Source of the DNA: Euryodendron excelsum
Taxonomy: Eukaryota; Streptophyta; Magnoliopsida; Ericales; Pentaphylacaceae
DNA: 64,000 nucleotides
Assembly: GCA_033060915.1 (NCBI GenBank)
Contig: CM065381.1
Location: 37,293,836-37,357,835, forward strand
Reading direction: 5' to 3'
Below the pieces are notes generated by a model that was not told where the DNA came from, ran no database searches, and saw only the letters and a program-made list of their open reading frames with translations. A program made the position numbers and the translations under genes. Each line of letters starts with the position of its first letter. The first letter of the stretch is position 1. Shown piece by piece: positions 1 to 10,776 of this stretch.

Positions 1-234
1 GCCTTCTCCGCCAAAAAGGCCCCATCTCCAATGGTTTTATATCTTTTTTCTTCAAAAAGATTTTATTTCAAAATTTTTCCAACCCATTTTCTGAATTTCT
101 AATAAATTTTGGCAGAGTCCCATTTAAAAAATAGTCCCTACAACACCCATGACATCAACACGAAACACAAAACGTGCACTCTTCAAATACCGCAAATGTT
201 CGAACCAGAATTTTTCTGGTTTTAACTCCAAGCC

Positions 235-257
235 TGGCGCCACTAGCAGAGGCGCCA
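235..257. repeat. GGCGCC inverted repeat in the 3' UTR of A
   Basis: An imperfect palindrome has arms TGGCGCCACT and AG(A)GGCGCCA around a 3-base centre. A half-palindrome (AGTGGCGCC) follows at about 285-294. The same structure recurs in the 3' UTR of element D and in U3 of the LTRs just upstream of the TATA box. Function unknown. Confidence 0.7.
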
Positions 258-445
258 AGCTTCTTCTGCCAAAGACACCACTCCTAGTGGCGCCAATTTC
301 CAATTTTGGGCAGCTTTGCCCTTTTCCCGTCAAAACTCATTTTCGAAGGGCTTTTGGGCCCAATATCTAATTCCAAATCCGTCCCACCGACTGCCTAACG
401 ATCAACATGGGGCTCTTACTTTATTGTTTTCTGTCTTTGACAAGC

Positions 446-468
446 AAAGACAGAAAAAGAGGGGTAGC
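446..468 (+). promoter_or_regulatory. Polypurine tract of element A
   Basis: The purine run AAAGACAGAAAAAGAGGGG ends four bases before the LTR start TGTAAGC. Polypurine tracts prime plus-strand DNA synthesis next to the 3' LTR. The same run occurs on the minus strand at 20,235-20,257 beside the 3' LTR of D, which supports the assignment and the orientation. Confidence 0.8.
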
Positions 469-668
469 TGTAAGCACCCCATTTTTTACCGCTCGGCGGT
501 CTCCACTCCTTCCAGACTTGTGTTCAAGTCAATGTGGGCATATTTCGAGTCAAATCAACTTTCTAAGTCTAATCCTATCAATTCATCACTTCGTGGGCCC
601 CACCGAGCCCAAATAGAGGCAAAATGACCGAAATGCCCCTGGGGGCATTATTCGTTCTAGTCCCACTA

Positions 669-1035
669 GGCACGTCTTTCCAAAGACGGTAAGTCCCCTT
701 TCCAATTCCAAATCAGGCACGTCTTTCTGAAGACGGTAAGTCCCCTTTCCAATTCCAAATCAGGCACGTCTTTCCGAAGACGGTAAGTCTCCTTTCCAAT
801 TCCAAGCCAGACACGTCTTTCCGAAGATGATAAGTCCCCATTCCAATTCCAACAGGCACGTATTTCCGAAGATAGTAAGTCTCATTTCCAATTCCAAATC
901 AGGCACGTCTTTTCGAAGACAATAAGTCCCTTTCCAATTCCAAATCAGGCACGTCTTTCCGAAGACGGTAAGTCCTCTTTCCAATTCCAACAGGCGTGTC
1001 TTTCTGAAGACGGTAAGTCCCCTTTCCAAGTCCAA
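669..1035 (+). repeat. 47-bp tandem array in U3 of LTR A
   Basis: Eight diverged copies of a 47-bp unit start GGCACGTCTTTC; the first three start at 669, 716 and 763. Each contains a GAAGACGGTAAGTCCCCTTT-like core, and six of the eight keep GTAAGT. Fewer copies of the same unit occur inverted in LTR B (about 16,890-17,080) and in LTRs C and D. Confidence 0.85.
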
Positions 1036-1499
1036 TTCCAATTCCAATCCCTCTCTCGAGACAGTTGATTCCTCGAGACGGTCCGGCACATTTTTTAAAG
1101 AAAATCTCTTCGAAACAGTAAGTCCCTTTAAACCTGTCAACCGGGATGAGACCCCAAGTCCTTTAGATGGTAGAACGGTCCACCTCTGGCGCCTACTAGC
1201 CCGCTAATGTAGAAATGTCCATTTAGGCTCGCTTTTCGAGAAAGTTGATTCTCAGGTGCTAAGTCCCTTTAGCAATTTCCCAAGATCAAGCAGTCTCGAG
1301 AAGGATCGCGAACCATCAGAGTAGCGGAAATACTCTCAAATATCACAATCATCAGAGTAGTAGAAATACTCGCAAACAAGTCGATATATGGAATTGCCAA
1401 CAAACCCCGTTAGAGTGGCAGAAACACTTAAAACCCTTGTATGACGCAACAGTCATTAGAGTGGCGGAAACACTCAAAACCGAGGTCAACACTAGTGCC

Positions 1500-2030
1500 T
1501 GGTAGCCCACTTCAGTGAAAAATGACCAAACTGCCCCTAGGGCTATTTCTCGATACGTTTCTTGAGAACACATCTGAATCCTTAGAACGGTAAGTCCAAC
1601 CTTCCAAGATTGTCTGAAAGGCAATCCGGCATTATTAGATGCCTTCTGGTTAGTTTCGGGCCAATTCCGAGACTTTCCGGTCAAGATAACTATTTTGCCC
1701 CTAAGCATTCGAATGCCCCGGGAACCATACTAGCCCTGGGTATCAAACCGGTAGCCTCCCAAGAATACTTCTTATAGTGTTCTCAACCTTTCTTTATCTT
1801 TCCGGATCATTCCAAGTTAGTTCCGACAAACCCGGTGCAAAATGACCATTTTGCCCCTAGTGGGCCGATCGCCTTTTCCAATCACACCGGCTCTGGGTAT
1901 CAAACCGGAGACCTTTAGGAACATTCTAAATAATGTCCCCAAATCTCAAGTCTTTTTCCGGGACATTCCGGTTCTGTCCTGACAACTTTGCGACATGATT
2001 GACCGTTTTGCCCCTAACGGCCCGGTCAAT
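1500..2030 (+). repeat. About 160-bp degenerate repeats in U3 of LTR A
   Basis: A core resembling AATGACCATTTTGCCCCTA recurs with TGCCCCT at 1532, 1696, 1852 and 2009, giving spacings of 164, 156 and 157 bp. A second module, GGGTATCAAACCGG, lies between cores. The same modules fill LTRs B, C, E, F and G. An isolated copy of the core lies at 634. Confidence 0.75.
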
Positions 2031-2271
2031 CCTTCCGACACATCCTATCCTCATTTTTGAAGTCAAATATCTTTAGGACGCTGTTCTAAATGGTCCTGCG
2101 CTTTTTTGGCCCTCCGAGTCATTCCCAGCCTCTTCAAATCATTCCTGGACTTTCCGGAGTCACTCCTAGAGAAGCCATGCTAAAAATTACATGGTAGTCA
2201 CTAGTATAGGTGTCCAAATCTTCCAAAGATACGTTGCTTGCCAACTTAACAAACTTTCCTAACTGGCTGGC

Positions 2272-2293
2272 TGGCGCCACTTGCAGTGGCTCC
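2272..2293. repeat. GGCGCC inverted repeat upstream of the LTR A promoter
   Basis: TGGCGCCACT and AGTGGCTCCA form near-perfect arms, about 80 bp before the TATA box. Further GGCGCC/GGCGCTAGG half-sites follow to 2,357. The equivalent arms in LTR B are perfect. Confidence 0.7.
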
Positions 2294-2370
2294 AAGCCAA
2301 GAAATGGCCTGGCGCCAAGAGGAAGTTTGGCCTGGCACCGCTGCAACAGGCGCTAGGTCTATCCCATCTC

Positions 2371-2378
2371 TATAAATA
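2371..2378 (+). promoter_or_regulatory. TATA box of LTR A
   Basis: TATAAATA in a CTCTATAAATA context sits at the same place in every related LTR (for example 60,625-60,632 in G, and inverted in C and E). It probably drives the genomic transcript, making upstream sequence U3 and downstream sequence R/U5. Confidence 0.75.
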
Positions 2379-2422
2379 AAGAGCCTCTTCCAGTGTGAAA
2401 GGGGTCCACAAACTCATTCTAA

Positions 2423-2505
2423 AAACCCTAATTCTCAATATACAGAGCTCGTACACTCCCAAAACCCTAGCTTCTCTAAGTTTTCCAAACCCTAGCTAAA
2501 CCCTA
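2423..2505 (+). promoter_or_regulatory. Cluster of AAACCCTA telo-box motifs
   Basis: Four copies of AAACCCTA lie at 2423, 2462, 2487 and 2498, starting about 50 bp downstream of the TATA box. LTR G has three copies in the same place (about 60,715-60,775). Telo-boxes are known in 5' regions of highly expressed plant genes and can bind Myb-type telomere-repeat proteins; a role here is inference. Confidence 0.6.
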
Positions 2506-2989
2506 GCCTCCTATACACTCCTATACACTCTCGTACACTTATACACTAGCCTCCAACCCTCCTTTGAAGACTTGAAGGGCTGCAATCTAAAGGTTTGAAG
2601 ATTGAAGACGAACTCTTGAAGATTGAAATGAAGATTGAAGCAAGACAAGCAAAGCAAAGCGCGCAAAGCTAAGCAAAATAAAGAAGACACAAGTTAGGCT
2701 TCTTGTTTAAATTTCTGTACTTCCCCCCTCTCGCTTCTCTCCCCTAACCCACTTGAGTTTTCTCTATTTTAATCCCCCATCTCTTTCCCCCCCTTTCTTT
2801 GCATACTTGAAACAAGGGGTCCCGGTCCATGTATAGGATTAGGCTATTGGAGGGTTACCGTGTCGGGGGCTTTCTTTTAGTGTAACCAGAGATCACGTGG
2901 GTTCGGCCCCCTTGATTATGTGGTGAAGCCTTAACCTTGTATGTTCACGACCCCAAATTTGCATTGTGCATACCATGATTCTTGCATTC

Positions 2990-4925
2990 TTCCAAAAGCC
3001 GTTTTCAAAATCGTTTTCAAACTCGTTTTCAAAACTTGCATTAAACTTGTTTTCAAAATTGCATCAAAATCTTCTTTTTCAAAACTTGTTTTTAAAATCA
3101 CAATCCTAGGGTGATTCTAGCATTTCCATGGCTAGGGTTGCTTTAGGAAAGTGTTACATTTTAAAGTGACTTTCATGGTCCATATTTTCAAATCTTGTTA
3201 TTTTCAAAACCACTATCCTAAAGTGGTTCTAGCCCTCTTATGGTTAGAATCGCTTTGGAAAAGTGAGATATTTTTATACTTTTCAAAAACTCTCTTTCAA
3301 AAATCTCTTCCTAAAAATCTCTATTCCAACATGCTTTCCAAAAGCACTTCTTTCCAAAATTGTTTTCTAAAAACTCTCTCCCAAAAATCTATTTTTCAGA
3401 ACTCCCTTTTTACACTCCTTTTCAAAATACTCTCCTCCAAATTCACTTTCCTAAAAACTCTTTCCAAAAAGCTTCTTCCAAAGTCCATTTCCAAAAACTC
3501 TTTATTTTCAAAATTCACTTTCTAGAAACTCCTCCCTAGGATTGCCTTCTAAAAATCTTCGTTTCCAAAAACACACTTTTCAAAAATCCCTTTCCTTAAA
3601 GCCCAAGTTAAACCTTAGAGCCACGATTAGGAGACCCTAATTTTCTTTCCAAAAACATGTTTTTCAAACTTGCCTTAAAGCCTAGGTTTCCAAAACCTCT
3701 TGTTTTCTACATCAAAATTATTTATATTTCCAAAACCTATTTTCTACGTCAAAACTATACACTTCGAAATCTAGGGTTTCTAAAACTTCCTTTTCCAAAT
3801 CCTTGTCAAATCAAATCTTCCCTCTAGAAAACCAAATCCAATCTCCCGTTTAGGAAACTAGATTCAATCCTCCATTTTTTGAAACAAAATCAAATTTTCT
3901 CTTTTAGAAACAAAATCCAATCCTTTCCTAATTCAAATATTTCCTAATTTAACTCCTTCCTAATCTCTATTTTCCTAAATCTTAAGTTTCCAAAACTTGA
4001 ACATAAAAATCTTTCATAAATTTTAAAACTCAAAATCTAAATCTTTCCTAATTCAACTCTCTCCTAATTTTCTACCTTCCTAAACCATAAGTTTCCTAAA
4101 ACTTTCAAATCTTTCTTTAAACATTAAGCTTCCACATCTTTCCTAATTCAACCATTTCCTAACTCTATCCCTTTTTCAAATCTTAACTCTCCAAATCTAG
4201 GTTTTCCAATCTTTTCTAAACTCAAACCTTTCCTAATCTCAAGATCTTCTAAAACTCTAAAACTTTCTAAATCCTAAACTTTCTAAATTTCAAATCTTTC
4301 CAAATTCGAAGTTTTCTAAATTCAAAAACTTTCTTAAGTTAAATTCTTCTAAACTTCCCAAATCTTTCTTAAATATAAACTTTCCCTAATTCCAACTTTT
4401 CCTAATTCCAACTTTTCCTAAATTCCATACCTTTCCAAATTCAAAACTTCAAATCTTTCTTAAGTTCAAATCTTTCCAAAACTCTAAACTTTCTTAAATT
4501 TAAATCTTTCTAAAATTTTAAAACTTCCTAAATTTTAAATCTTTCCAAATCCAAAACTTTCTAAATTTGAAACTTTCCAACTTTCAAAACTTTCCTAATT
4601 CGAACACTTTCCTAAGTTGAAAACTTTCCTAATTTTAAAACTTTCCTAAATAAAAAATTTCCTAATTTGAAACTTTCCTAAACGAAACTTTTCAAAAATG
4701 ACACTTTCCTATTTTGAAACTTTCCTAAATTGGACATTTCCTAATTTGAACCCTTCCTAAATCCAATCTTTCTCAATCTTCCAAGTCCAACATTCGAGTC
4801 AAATCTTTCTTAATCTCAAGTCCAAATCCTATCTTCCTAAGTCTAGGTTTTCTAAAACCAAGCTTTCCAAAATCAAATCTTCTAATCAAAATCTCTTTCT
4901 TCCAATCATACATTCTATTTTCTAT
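2990..4925 (+). repeat. G-depleted low-complexity leader of LTR A
   Basis: About 1.9 kb of degenerate short repeats such as TTTCCTAAATTCAAAACT is read as T, C and A with almost no G on the sense strand; 4,021-4,260 contains five G in 240 bases. No ATG is visible between about 3,657 and 4,697. The same tract, inverted and so C-poor on the plus strand, fills 13,100-14,950 and 30,300-31,620; it is plus-oriented again at 61,260-62,900. ORFs called in this tract are not credible genes. Confidence 0.8.
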
Positions 4926-5785
4926 CAGACTCTTGTCCGAACTACGACTGACCTGATTCCTCTAAAAGGATACGTAGGCAACCCTCATGGGTGCGGTCTC
5001 CACATTTTTCATATTTCAGATTCCACAACATTTTTCAAATTTCTATTTCCATAATCTTTTTCAAATCTCCAATTCTATATCTATTTCAAGTTTCTAATTC
5101 CAAAAATCTATTTTGAAATCTCTGTTTCCAATTTCTAAAACTTTTCAATTTCAAATCTATCCTTTCAAGCCTCACTTTTAAAATCAAATCAAATTCTTTT
5201 TTTCAAATCTATTTCCAAATCAAGTCTGTTTTCTTGCACTTGCATATCATGCATCATGTTAGTTTCTTTTCAAAAATTCTTTTATAAAGTGGATAGGATA
5301 GAACATTAGTTAGTTGAAGACTCTCATAGGTGAATCTAGGGTAGATTGACATGTAGGTACCGCAAGGGCGGGATAGGGTGATGGCTTAATGCGTCTTCCC
5401 TACACGTAACCAACCTCCGAACCTCGATCACTGTTTTCGAAAGACCAAAAACAGAGTTATTTTCAAAAAAGGGCTAAATGTTTTCCAAAGGTTGCTAATC
5501 AACTTGTTTTCTCAAAAACCCTCCCTGAAGAGATATTTTTATAATTATTTTCCAAAAACCCTTAGTGTAGTCTTCGGATTATTCTTAATTTTTAGGTGAC
5601 CTAACTCACCTTAATCAAGTTAGGTGGCGACTCCAAATCTTTTCTAAAAGCCCTTTATTTAAATCTATTTTCAATTCAAACCTAGTCGCACTCATTCTTC
5701 TAGGAGGGTGAGTTCTCACGGGAGAGTACAATGTTTTTCCCGCTTGTGTGAGTATTCCTCGAGTGTGAAAAATCTAGGCGCGACA
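4925..5785 (+). other. Conserved 3' block of LTR A (U5-like)
   Basis: A block at about 4,940-5,005 (CTACGACTGACCTGATTCC, then GATACGTAGGCAACCC) and the last 500 bp are the best conserved parts of the LTR across A, B, E, F and H. The sequence TGGCGACTCC at 5,625-5,634 copies the first ten bases of the element family's primer-binding site. The LTR ends at GCGCGACA. Confidence 0.65.
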
Positions 5786-7610
5786 ATGATGGTTCTGAGA
5801 GAAGACGCTGCTCGGGGAAGGCGGCTCGGATAGATTCCACCAGTGGCTCCAGTCGATCTAGGGGTAGTCTACGGTCTACTGGGCAGGCAGTGTCTAGTCA
5901 GAGTGGTCGGGGGAGTGGGCCACTTATCGACCCCTTTTCTCCAGTTGAGTAGGCTTTTGTAGAGGAGATTGCCGCAAAGGAGGAGGTACCGGGTCTGGGC
6001 GACCAGGTCACTGGCTATGGGAGAGCCTCCTCCAGACACAGGCAGACGGATGCCGACTTAGGAGATCTGTAGGTATTAGACGTTCCACCACTCGGGGATC
6101 TGGCTTACCACCCCAGTGTATACTCCAGACAGTATTTGCCCCCTCCGCGGGTACACACAGCTTTTAGAGGGGCTATTCATCAGGTATTCGTGACTATGCA
6201 GCGAGTTGCCCCGTCGTATCGTGCATTCTTGGCTGAGATCGAATTCGGAGCCTTCATGGGAGTACAAGCTAACCGCCTGATCCGGCATTTGGTACTAGCA
6301 CTGGTTGAGCGGTGGTTTAGAAAGACTGGGACCTTCTATTTTGTCGGCTTTGAGTTAGGCCCTACTCCCTTGGATTGGGCGATCATCACAGGGCATTCCT
6401 TCATTGGCAGGCAGATCACTTTATAGTCAGTCGGTAGAGACAAGGCTTGCCTTCTGCTAGACTTGCCCCCTCCTGAGTGTTCTTCCTTCCCAGTCTCTTG
6501 GATCAATTAGGATGATCGTACCTTTGCTGCTGAGCCATTACTTGCCAAGTGGGATATTAAGAGACGACGACTTGTTTTGTACATCATCTTTAGCTGCTTC
6601 TATAACAACAACAAGTCGCTAGTGCCTTTTCATTTGGTGAGTATAGTAGCCGATCTTGGAGCTTTATCTGAGCTGGACTAGTGGTCCTTCTCCTTTGGCT
6701 ACTTCCTACGATCGATGCGGGTCCGGACCTGTTCCCGTTGGGGCAGCATGACTAGCTTCTGGCCTTTCCTTGTCTGGTGGAGCTACGAGTACCTTCTTGT
6801 TCGTCACCCTGCAGTTGTTGAGGATGACCTCTATCCTAGTGCTTTGAGGTGGGCTCGTGACCGGGTAGCCCAGCGATCGGAGATTACTAATTTTATGACA
6901 CTTCGAGCTAACCTGGAGCTGATTAAGGCAAGGGATGTGACTTGGCGGCCCTTCATTGGATCAGTTCATTATGAGATAGTCCGGTACTTGGTCCCGTTGT
7001 CGCTGTCGAGAGCTACTTTTCTCAGTGATGACACTTGGGAGTCCTATCATGGAGAGCGACACTGGAGGCAGTTTCATGAGGATTTCCGATCAGCAGGAGC
7101 TCTGCTGGAGTAAATGTTTGGAGCCTTGGTGGCGGGAGTGCCTATCCCCTATCAGGAGCGTCAGTCGGGTGCCGAGTTCTTGCTTCCTCCACACATAGAT
7201 TACGCTGCACACTTTGGGGCGTATTCTGTCGGTGCCTTCACTCGGTTTGAGGTAACAGTCAGCAGGTACGTTGTGGGTCAAGAGGTGGTTGACCTATGGC
7301 GCCGTGTCAGAGGATATGTGCCCCAGGCTGTTTACTACTGTGAGGGACTAGAGAGATCAGTACCAGATGGAGCGGGATCAGTACCAGGCTGAGGTAGCTT
7401 CCCTGATGGCTCGGTTATCCCAGTTGGGCTGTGGCGCGGTATGTTGTCTTTCCCCTCCTTCTTGCTCTATTATTGTTTAGTTCTTCTTTCATGTAGCTGA
7501 TTTTGGTTCTGTCTTCTTTGCAGGATGCTGGTGCTTCGAGTAGCTATCTGCCTCCTTCGATATCGAGTTTCGGGAATTTTGATCCAAATGACATCGACTT
7601 TGACCTGTGA
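5786..7610 (+). pseudogene. Plant-mobile-domain (PMD) protein, copy 1, broken
   Basis: This gene is antisense within element B. The reading frame starting at GAT 5,788 runs to about 7,340. It encodes a Ser/Arg-rich N terminus, then motifs such as HTAFRGAIHQVF and LALVERWFRKTGTFYF, and PTPLDWAIITGHSF. That last block resembles the 'TFHFPFGEMT..L.D...ITGL' signature of PMD proteins. Cys-Trp-rich strands (RSMRVRTCSRWGSMTSF) and a polar coiled-coil-like tail follow. A GT...AG intron of 85 bp (7,439-7,523) precedes a short last exon ending at TGA 7,608. Breaks include stops at about 5,949, 6,070, 6,424, 6,508, 6,678 and 7,111 and a 1-base shift near 7,345. The N terminus was removed by element A. 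PMD proteins occur in host genes (MAIN/MAIL1 type) and inside transposons; this copy is surely transposon-borne. Confidence 0.7.
7439..7523 (+). other. Intron in PMD copy 1
   Basis: The donor GCG|GTATGTTG and acceptor TTCTTTGCAG|GATGCTGG bracket a T-rich 85-bp intron in phase 0. Copy 2 has the same intron at 24,528-24,618. Its retention fits an antisense gene, whose intron is not recognised in the element's genomic RNA. Confidence 0.75.
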
Positions 7611-9443
7611 CAGATGCCCATTGTCAAGATTCTGATATTCCTTTGCTCCTATTCCTGAGATGTATTTATGTTAGACAGTTTTATTTTGTAAGCCGTGTAC
7701 AAAAATTGATATTTAAGGTATTTAGAAGCATGGATAGACAGAAACATTTATGATCTTTATAGCTAGCCATATGATCAGATGTATGTGATGGATGACGATG
7801 TTATATATCTATTATATGAGTTGATGTTGGTGACTTCTAGTTTTACATGGAGTTATACCCTATGTGTGCAAAACTCATGCTTATTTTTTTATTTTTTTTA
7901 ATGGATGCACATGTTAGAAATACATTGGCTAATAGATTGACAAGGGGTGTTGTCGAACTTGGTATCTTTGGAATGGTAACTTCTTCGCTTTTGGGGGTCT
8001 AGCCTTTCTTCTGGCTCAACCCTACCTTGATTGGACGATAGCACTTCAAACCTTTCTCAACCTTTTGACCCTCTCCGATTCTCTATTTTAGGGTTAGTGT
8101 ATAGGGTTACTGGGCTGAAACTCTCAACTCTCAGGGTTTTAGCAACAGCTTACCTGACCTTTAGCAGAGCGATAAGTGGCCAGTCCTTTCAATCTGAGGA
8201 GACTTTGTTTAGGACCGTAATGTAGGCTAGGTTATGGGGTTTTTGAAACAACAGGATATATAGGCCCAAATTCAATGTTGTTTTCAGTAGGGTTTAGATC
8301 CATACCGTCCTTGACTATTTTCTCCGTAGGGCTAGCATTCTTTTTGGCTTTGGCAGCGTGTTCAGCTCGTTTAGATCAAACAATCTGTTTTTCAATTAGA
8401 GAGGACTTTAATAAGGTTGTAATGTAGGACATGGTTTTGGGGTTTTGCAAGAAAGGGTAAAGGCTCGAACCTATTGTTTCTATTGAATTTCTTTGTAACC
8501 TAGGATCACCTTTAAATTTCCTTCCTGCTTTTTAACATGACTTTCTTCTCTTTCAATCTTCTTATTATGCTTTTCAAGATGACTGAATCATGATTTTCTT
8601 CAGGCCTTTTCTTAAAGGATTTTTATTTTTATTTTTATTTATTTAATTTTTTTTTTTGGCCTCTTGCCCCCTGGCAAATCCTTTCCTTCTCTTTGGCCTT
8701 CTTATCCTTTTCCTTTATATGGAACGAGTAATTCTACCATCTTTTTTTTTCTTTAGACCTTTTCCTTAGCGGTCCAATCTAACCCAATGCGGGGGGTGAT
8801 CCCTAGGTTGGGGTTTTGTTAAGAAAAAATAGATGGCTCAACGGGTTTGGCAAGGGGTTGCTCTTGACTGAATGAGAAATGAAATGAGGGTCTTTCTTCA
8901 CTTTAAATTAGATTGCTTGACCTATAGAGCTTTCACTGCTGTCCTAACATGATAGCAGATGGATACCATTTCTAGAGTTCTCAACTATTGTCTGCCCCAA
9001 TGTGGGGAGGACAGTCTTGGATCGGGGTTAACAAGGAAATTTTTTGCTTTCCACAAGGCACTAGGGGTTAAGCATAGGGAATATGAGCACATTTGTTTAT
9101 TTATTTAGTCTTTTATTTATAAGTGAGGAAGTGAAAGACGGCTCCTCTTTGCTTTGATAAACTGACCACACATCGCTTAACTTCAGTGTCTTGTAGGTGT
9201 TGCCTTTGGGTAGTATCCTCACTCATCCGTATCATCTTTCTCTTTGGAAAGCTGATCCTTTAGTCAGTGGTTAACCCATGCTATCATCCCATCAAGTCGG
9301 ATCATTCCATAAGATACACCATGCCCCTTGCGGAGGAAGTATTTACTATTCACAAGAGACATATCAGATAGCAGCAGTGAATAAAAGAACTATCATTCAA
9401 TTATTATCGTCATTTTTATGAAAAGCATAAAGTTTTTAAGCAG
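7611..9443. other. Non-coding middle of element B
   Basis: About 1.8 kb between the PMD stop and the gag-like remnant is closely paralleled by 24,706-26,617 in element D. It holds T-rich and A-rich runs (around 8,620-8,760) but no recognised domain on either strand. In an autonomous Tat/Ogre element pol would be expected after gag; no trace is visible here. The short ORFs do not match between the two copies and are not supported. Confidence 0.55.
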
Positions 9444-10776
9444 TTAAGAAAATGCAACCATCAATTTAGAGACAGGAAGTAAAAGGGATAGAAAGAAAGT
9501 GGGTGAAAACACCCCTCTCTTGTACGCTTTTGATTGGATTCCTATTTTAGTAAGGCCTCGGGACAATGCCCACATCCTCGTTCCATCCACGGTTGAGATT
9601 CTCAGCCAAGGCAGGACAAGTGGATGCTTCTCCCGGAGTTCCAAGTGAGTTGGTGGCGATGTCGTAATTGTCAGCTTTCTTGACTGCCTTGTCTTCATTT
9701 GTTTGCTTCGTGGTTTCTTTAACAAACCAGTCGGGCGACTAGTCTTCTTCTAGCTTGATAGGTTGAGCCCAGGGTTTTCTGCTCTGGTGTCCAGCCGTGG
9801 CTCGATGTTCCTCAGATGTACATAATGGGGGATTCTTATTACTGAGTCTGGACAGCTCCTGGTCAATTTTCTTCACAGATTCATATGCGAGTTCATCTTC
9901 TGGGGTCGGCATTTTACCGGGGTTGCACAGTAACTGGGTATGACTCTGTTTCATACCTTCGCATTTCACTTCCTCCCCATCCTTGTAATATATCTCCTGG
10001 CGTGTAGCGAACCAAACCTTGTCGTTACCAAATTTTGTTATGGGATTGATAGTGGGGTCTGGTGAGGGACTCGCTGATCGTAAGCCAATAGTCTTGTTAT
10101 CTATTAGGTCCTGAATCTTATGCTTTAAGGTCTAGCATTCTTCGGTATCATGTCCTTCGCCGCCTGAATGGTACTCACAGTACGCATTTGGGTTAAAATA
10201 GGGTGGCAGAGGTTTAGGTCGCAGTCGAGGGGGTATCGGTTTCAAATATCCCATGGCGAGAAGATCAAAGTAAGCTGCGGTTTGGGTCTAAGCGAATTTA
10301 GTGAAAACTCGATTTTTTGGTCTCGCTCGCCTAAGTGCCCTAGATGACCTGACAAGTCGGGGATCAAGTTCTGGTGTGATGGCTATTAGGTCGGTGGTTT
10401 GGAAATTGAAGGAGTTTAGGGCTTTATGTTTCAAAGTGGGACAATTTTCAGCGTAAAGGCTAAGTGAATGGGACTAGTAATCATAGGATAGATTATAGGA
10501 TTCAGGGGTGTGATTAAAGGTTGGTTTGAGAGATGTCAGAATACGGCAAACGGCTTGGGGATGTTGTTGGTGAGCAATGGTATGGGTGTGGTCTTGGACT
10601 TCCCTCCTCATCCTTTTTCGTTCCTCGTGGATCTGAGCCTATGAGGATTTTGCCTACTGGTGGGTTGCATAGGGTAAGAGTGAAGAGAGTATGCCTTCCA
10701 TTTTAGTCATCCTGTGTCTGATTCCTTTCACTTCGGCTAGTAGTAGAGTTAAGGTGTCGAGTGTAAGTGACTCCAT
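9444..10776 (-). pseudogene. Gag-like protein of element B, broken
   Basis: The start is inferred at the ATG whose complement is 10,774-10,776, giving MESLTLDTL. The homologous frame in D opens MESLTLNALTLILAEV at 27,947. The conserved middle contains CEYHSGGEGHDTEEC (about 10,133-10,183), then LKHKIQDLIDNKTIGL, then KFGNDKVWFATRQEIYY. A CX2H...GHX4C motif followed by LKxxIQDLID is typical of the gag C-terminal part of Tat/Ogre elements. Several stops and shifts interrupt the frame. The last recognisable stretch ends near 9,444 in unrelated-looking sequence, with no protease or RT following. The frame assignment is by eye. Confidence 0.6.

Larger units (their letters stand above)
1..468 (+). 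mobile_element. 3' internal end of Ogre-like element A
   Basis: This is the non-coding 3' end of a plus-strand Tat/Ogre-type retrotransposon, lying directly before its 3' LTR. Bases 1-160 match the reverse complement of about 21,266-21,404, and bases 185-468 match that of 20,235-20,545, which is the same part of element D. D carries about 700 bp between these two blocks that A lacks. No coding potential is recognised; short ORFs here are fortuitous. The element's gag/pol or PMD region and its 5' LTR should lie left of the window. Confidence 0.75.
469..5785 (+). mobile_element. 3' LTR of Ogre-like element A (5.3 kb)
   Basis: A complete long terminal repeat begins TGTAAGCACCCC and ends GGCGCGACA, so it has TG...CA termini. 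Its order of modules is: 47-bp tandem array, a U3 of about 160-bp degenerate repeats, GGCGCC palindromes, TATA box, AAACCCTA-rich leader, a nearly G-free tract of about 1.9 kb, a conserved block with TACGTAGGCAACC, and a conserved 3' block. The inverted LTRs B, C, E and H and LTR G share this order. LTRs of about 5 kb are characteristic of Ogre elements. PMD sequence homologous to 22,870 onward begins immediately after base 5,785, so element A inserted into the PMD region of element B. Confidence 0.85.

Noticed and set aside
669..1035. Possible CRISPR-like array
   Set aside because: Units are adjacent without unique spacers and differ in sequence; this is a plain tandem repeat in a plant LTR.
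760..1140. 126-codon minus-strand ORF with repeated LERGLTVFGKT-like segments
   Set aside because: It is the translation of the 47-bp tandem array in LTR U3 and is not supported as a gene.
3151..3525. 124-codon ORF on the plus strand
   Set aside because: Lies in the degenerate TTTTCAAAA/CTTTCC repeats of LTR A; composition is Phe/Ser/Lys/Leu-rich and not conserved in the other LTR copies.
5786..7610. PMD region as a functional host gene
   Set aside because: Truncated at an LTR edge, carries several in-frame stops, and its repeated counterpart also lies inside an LTR element.
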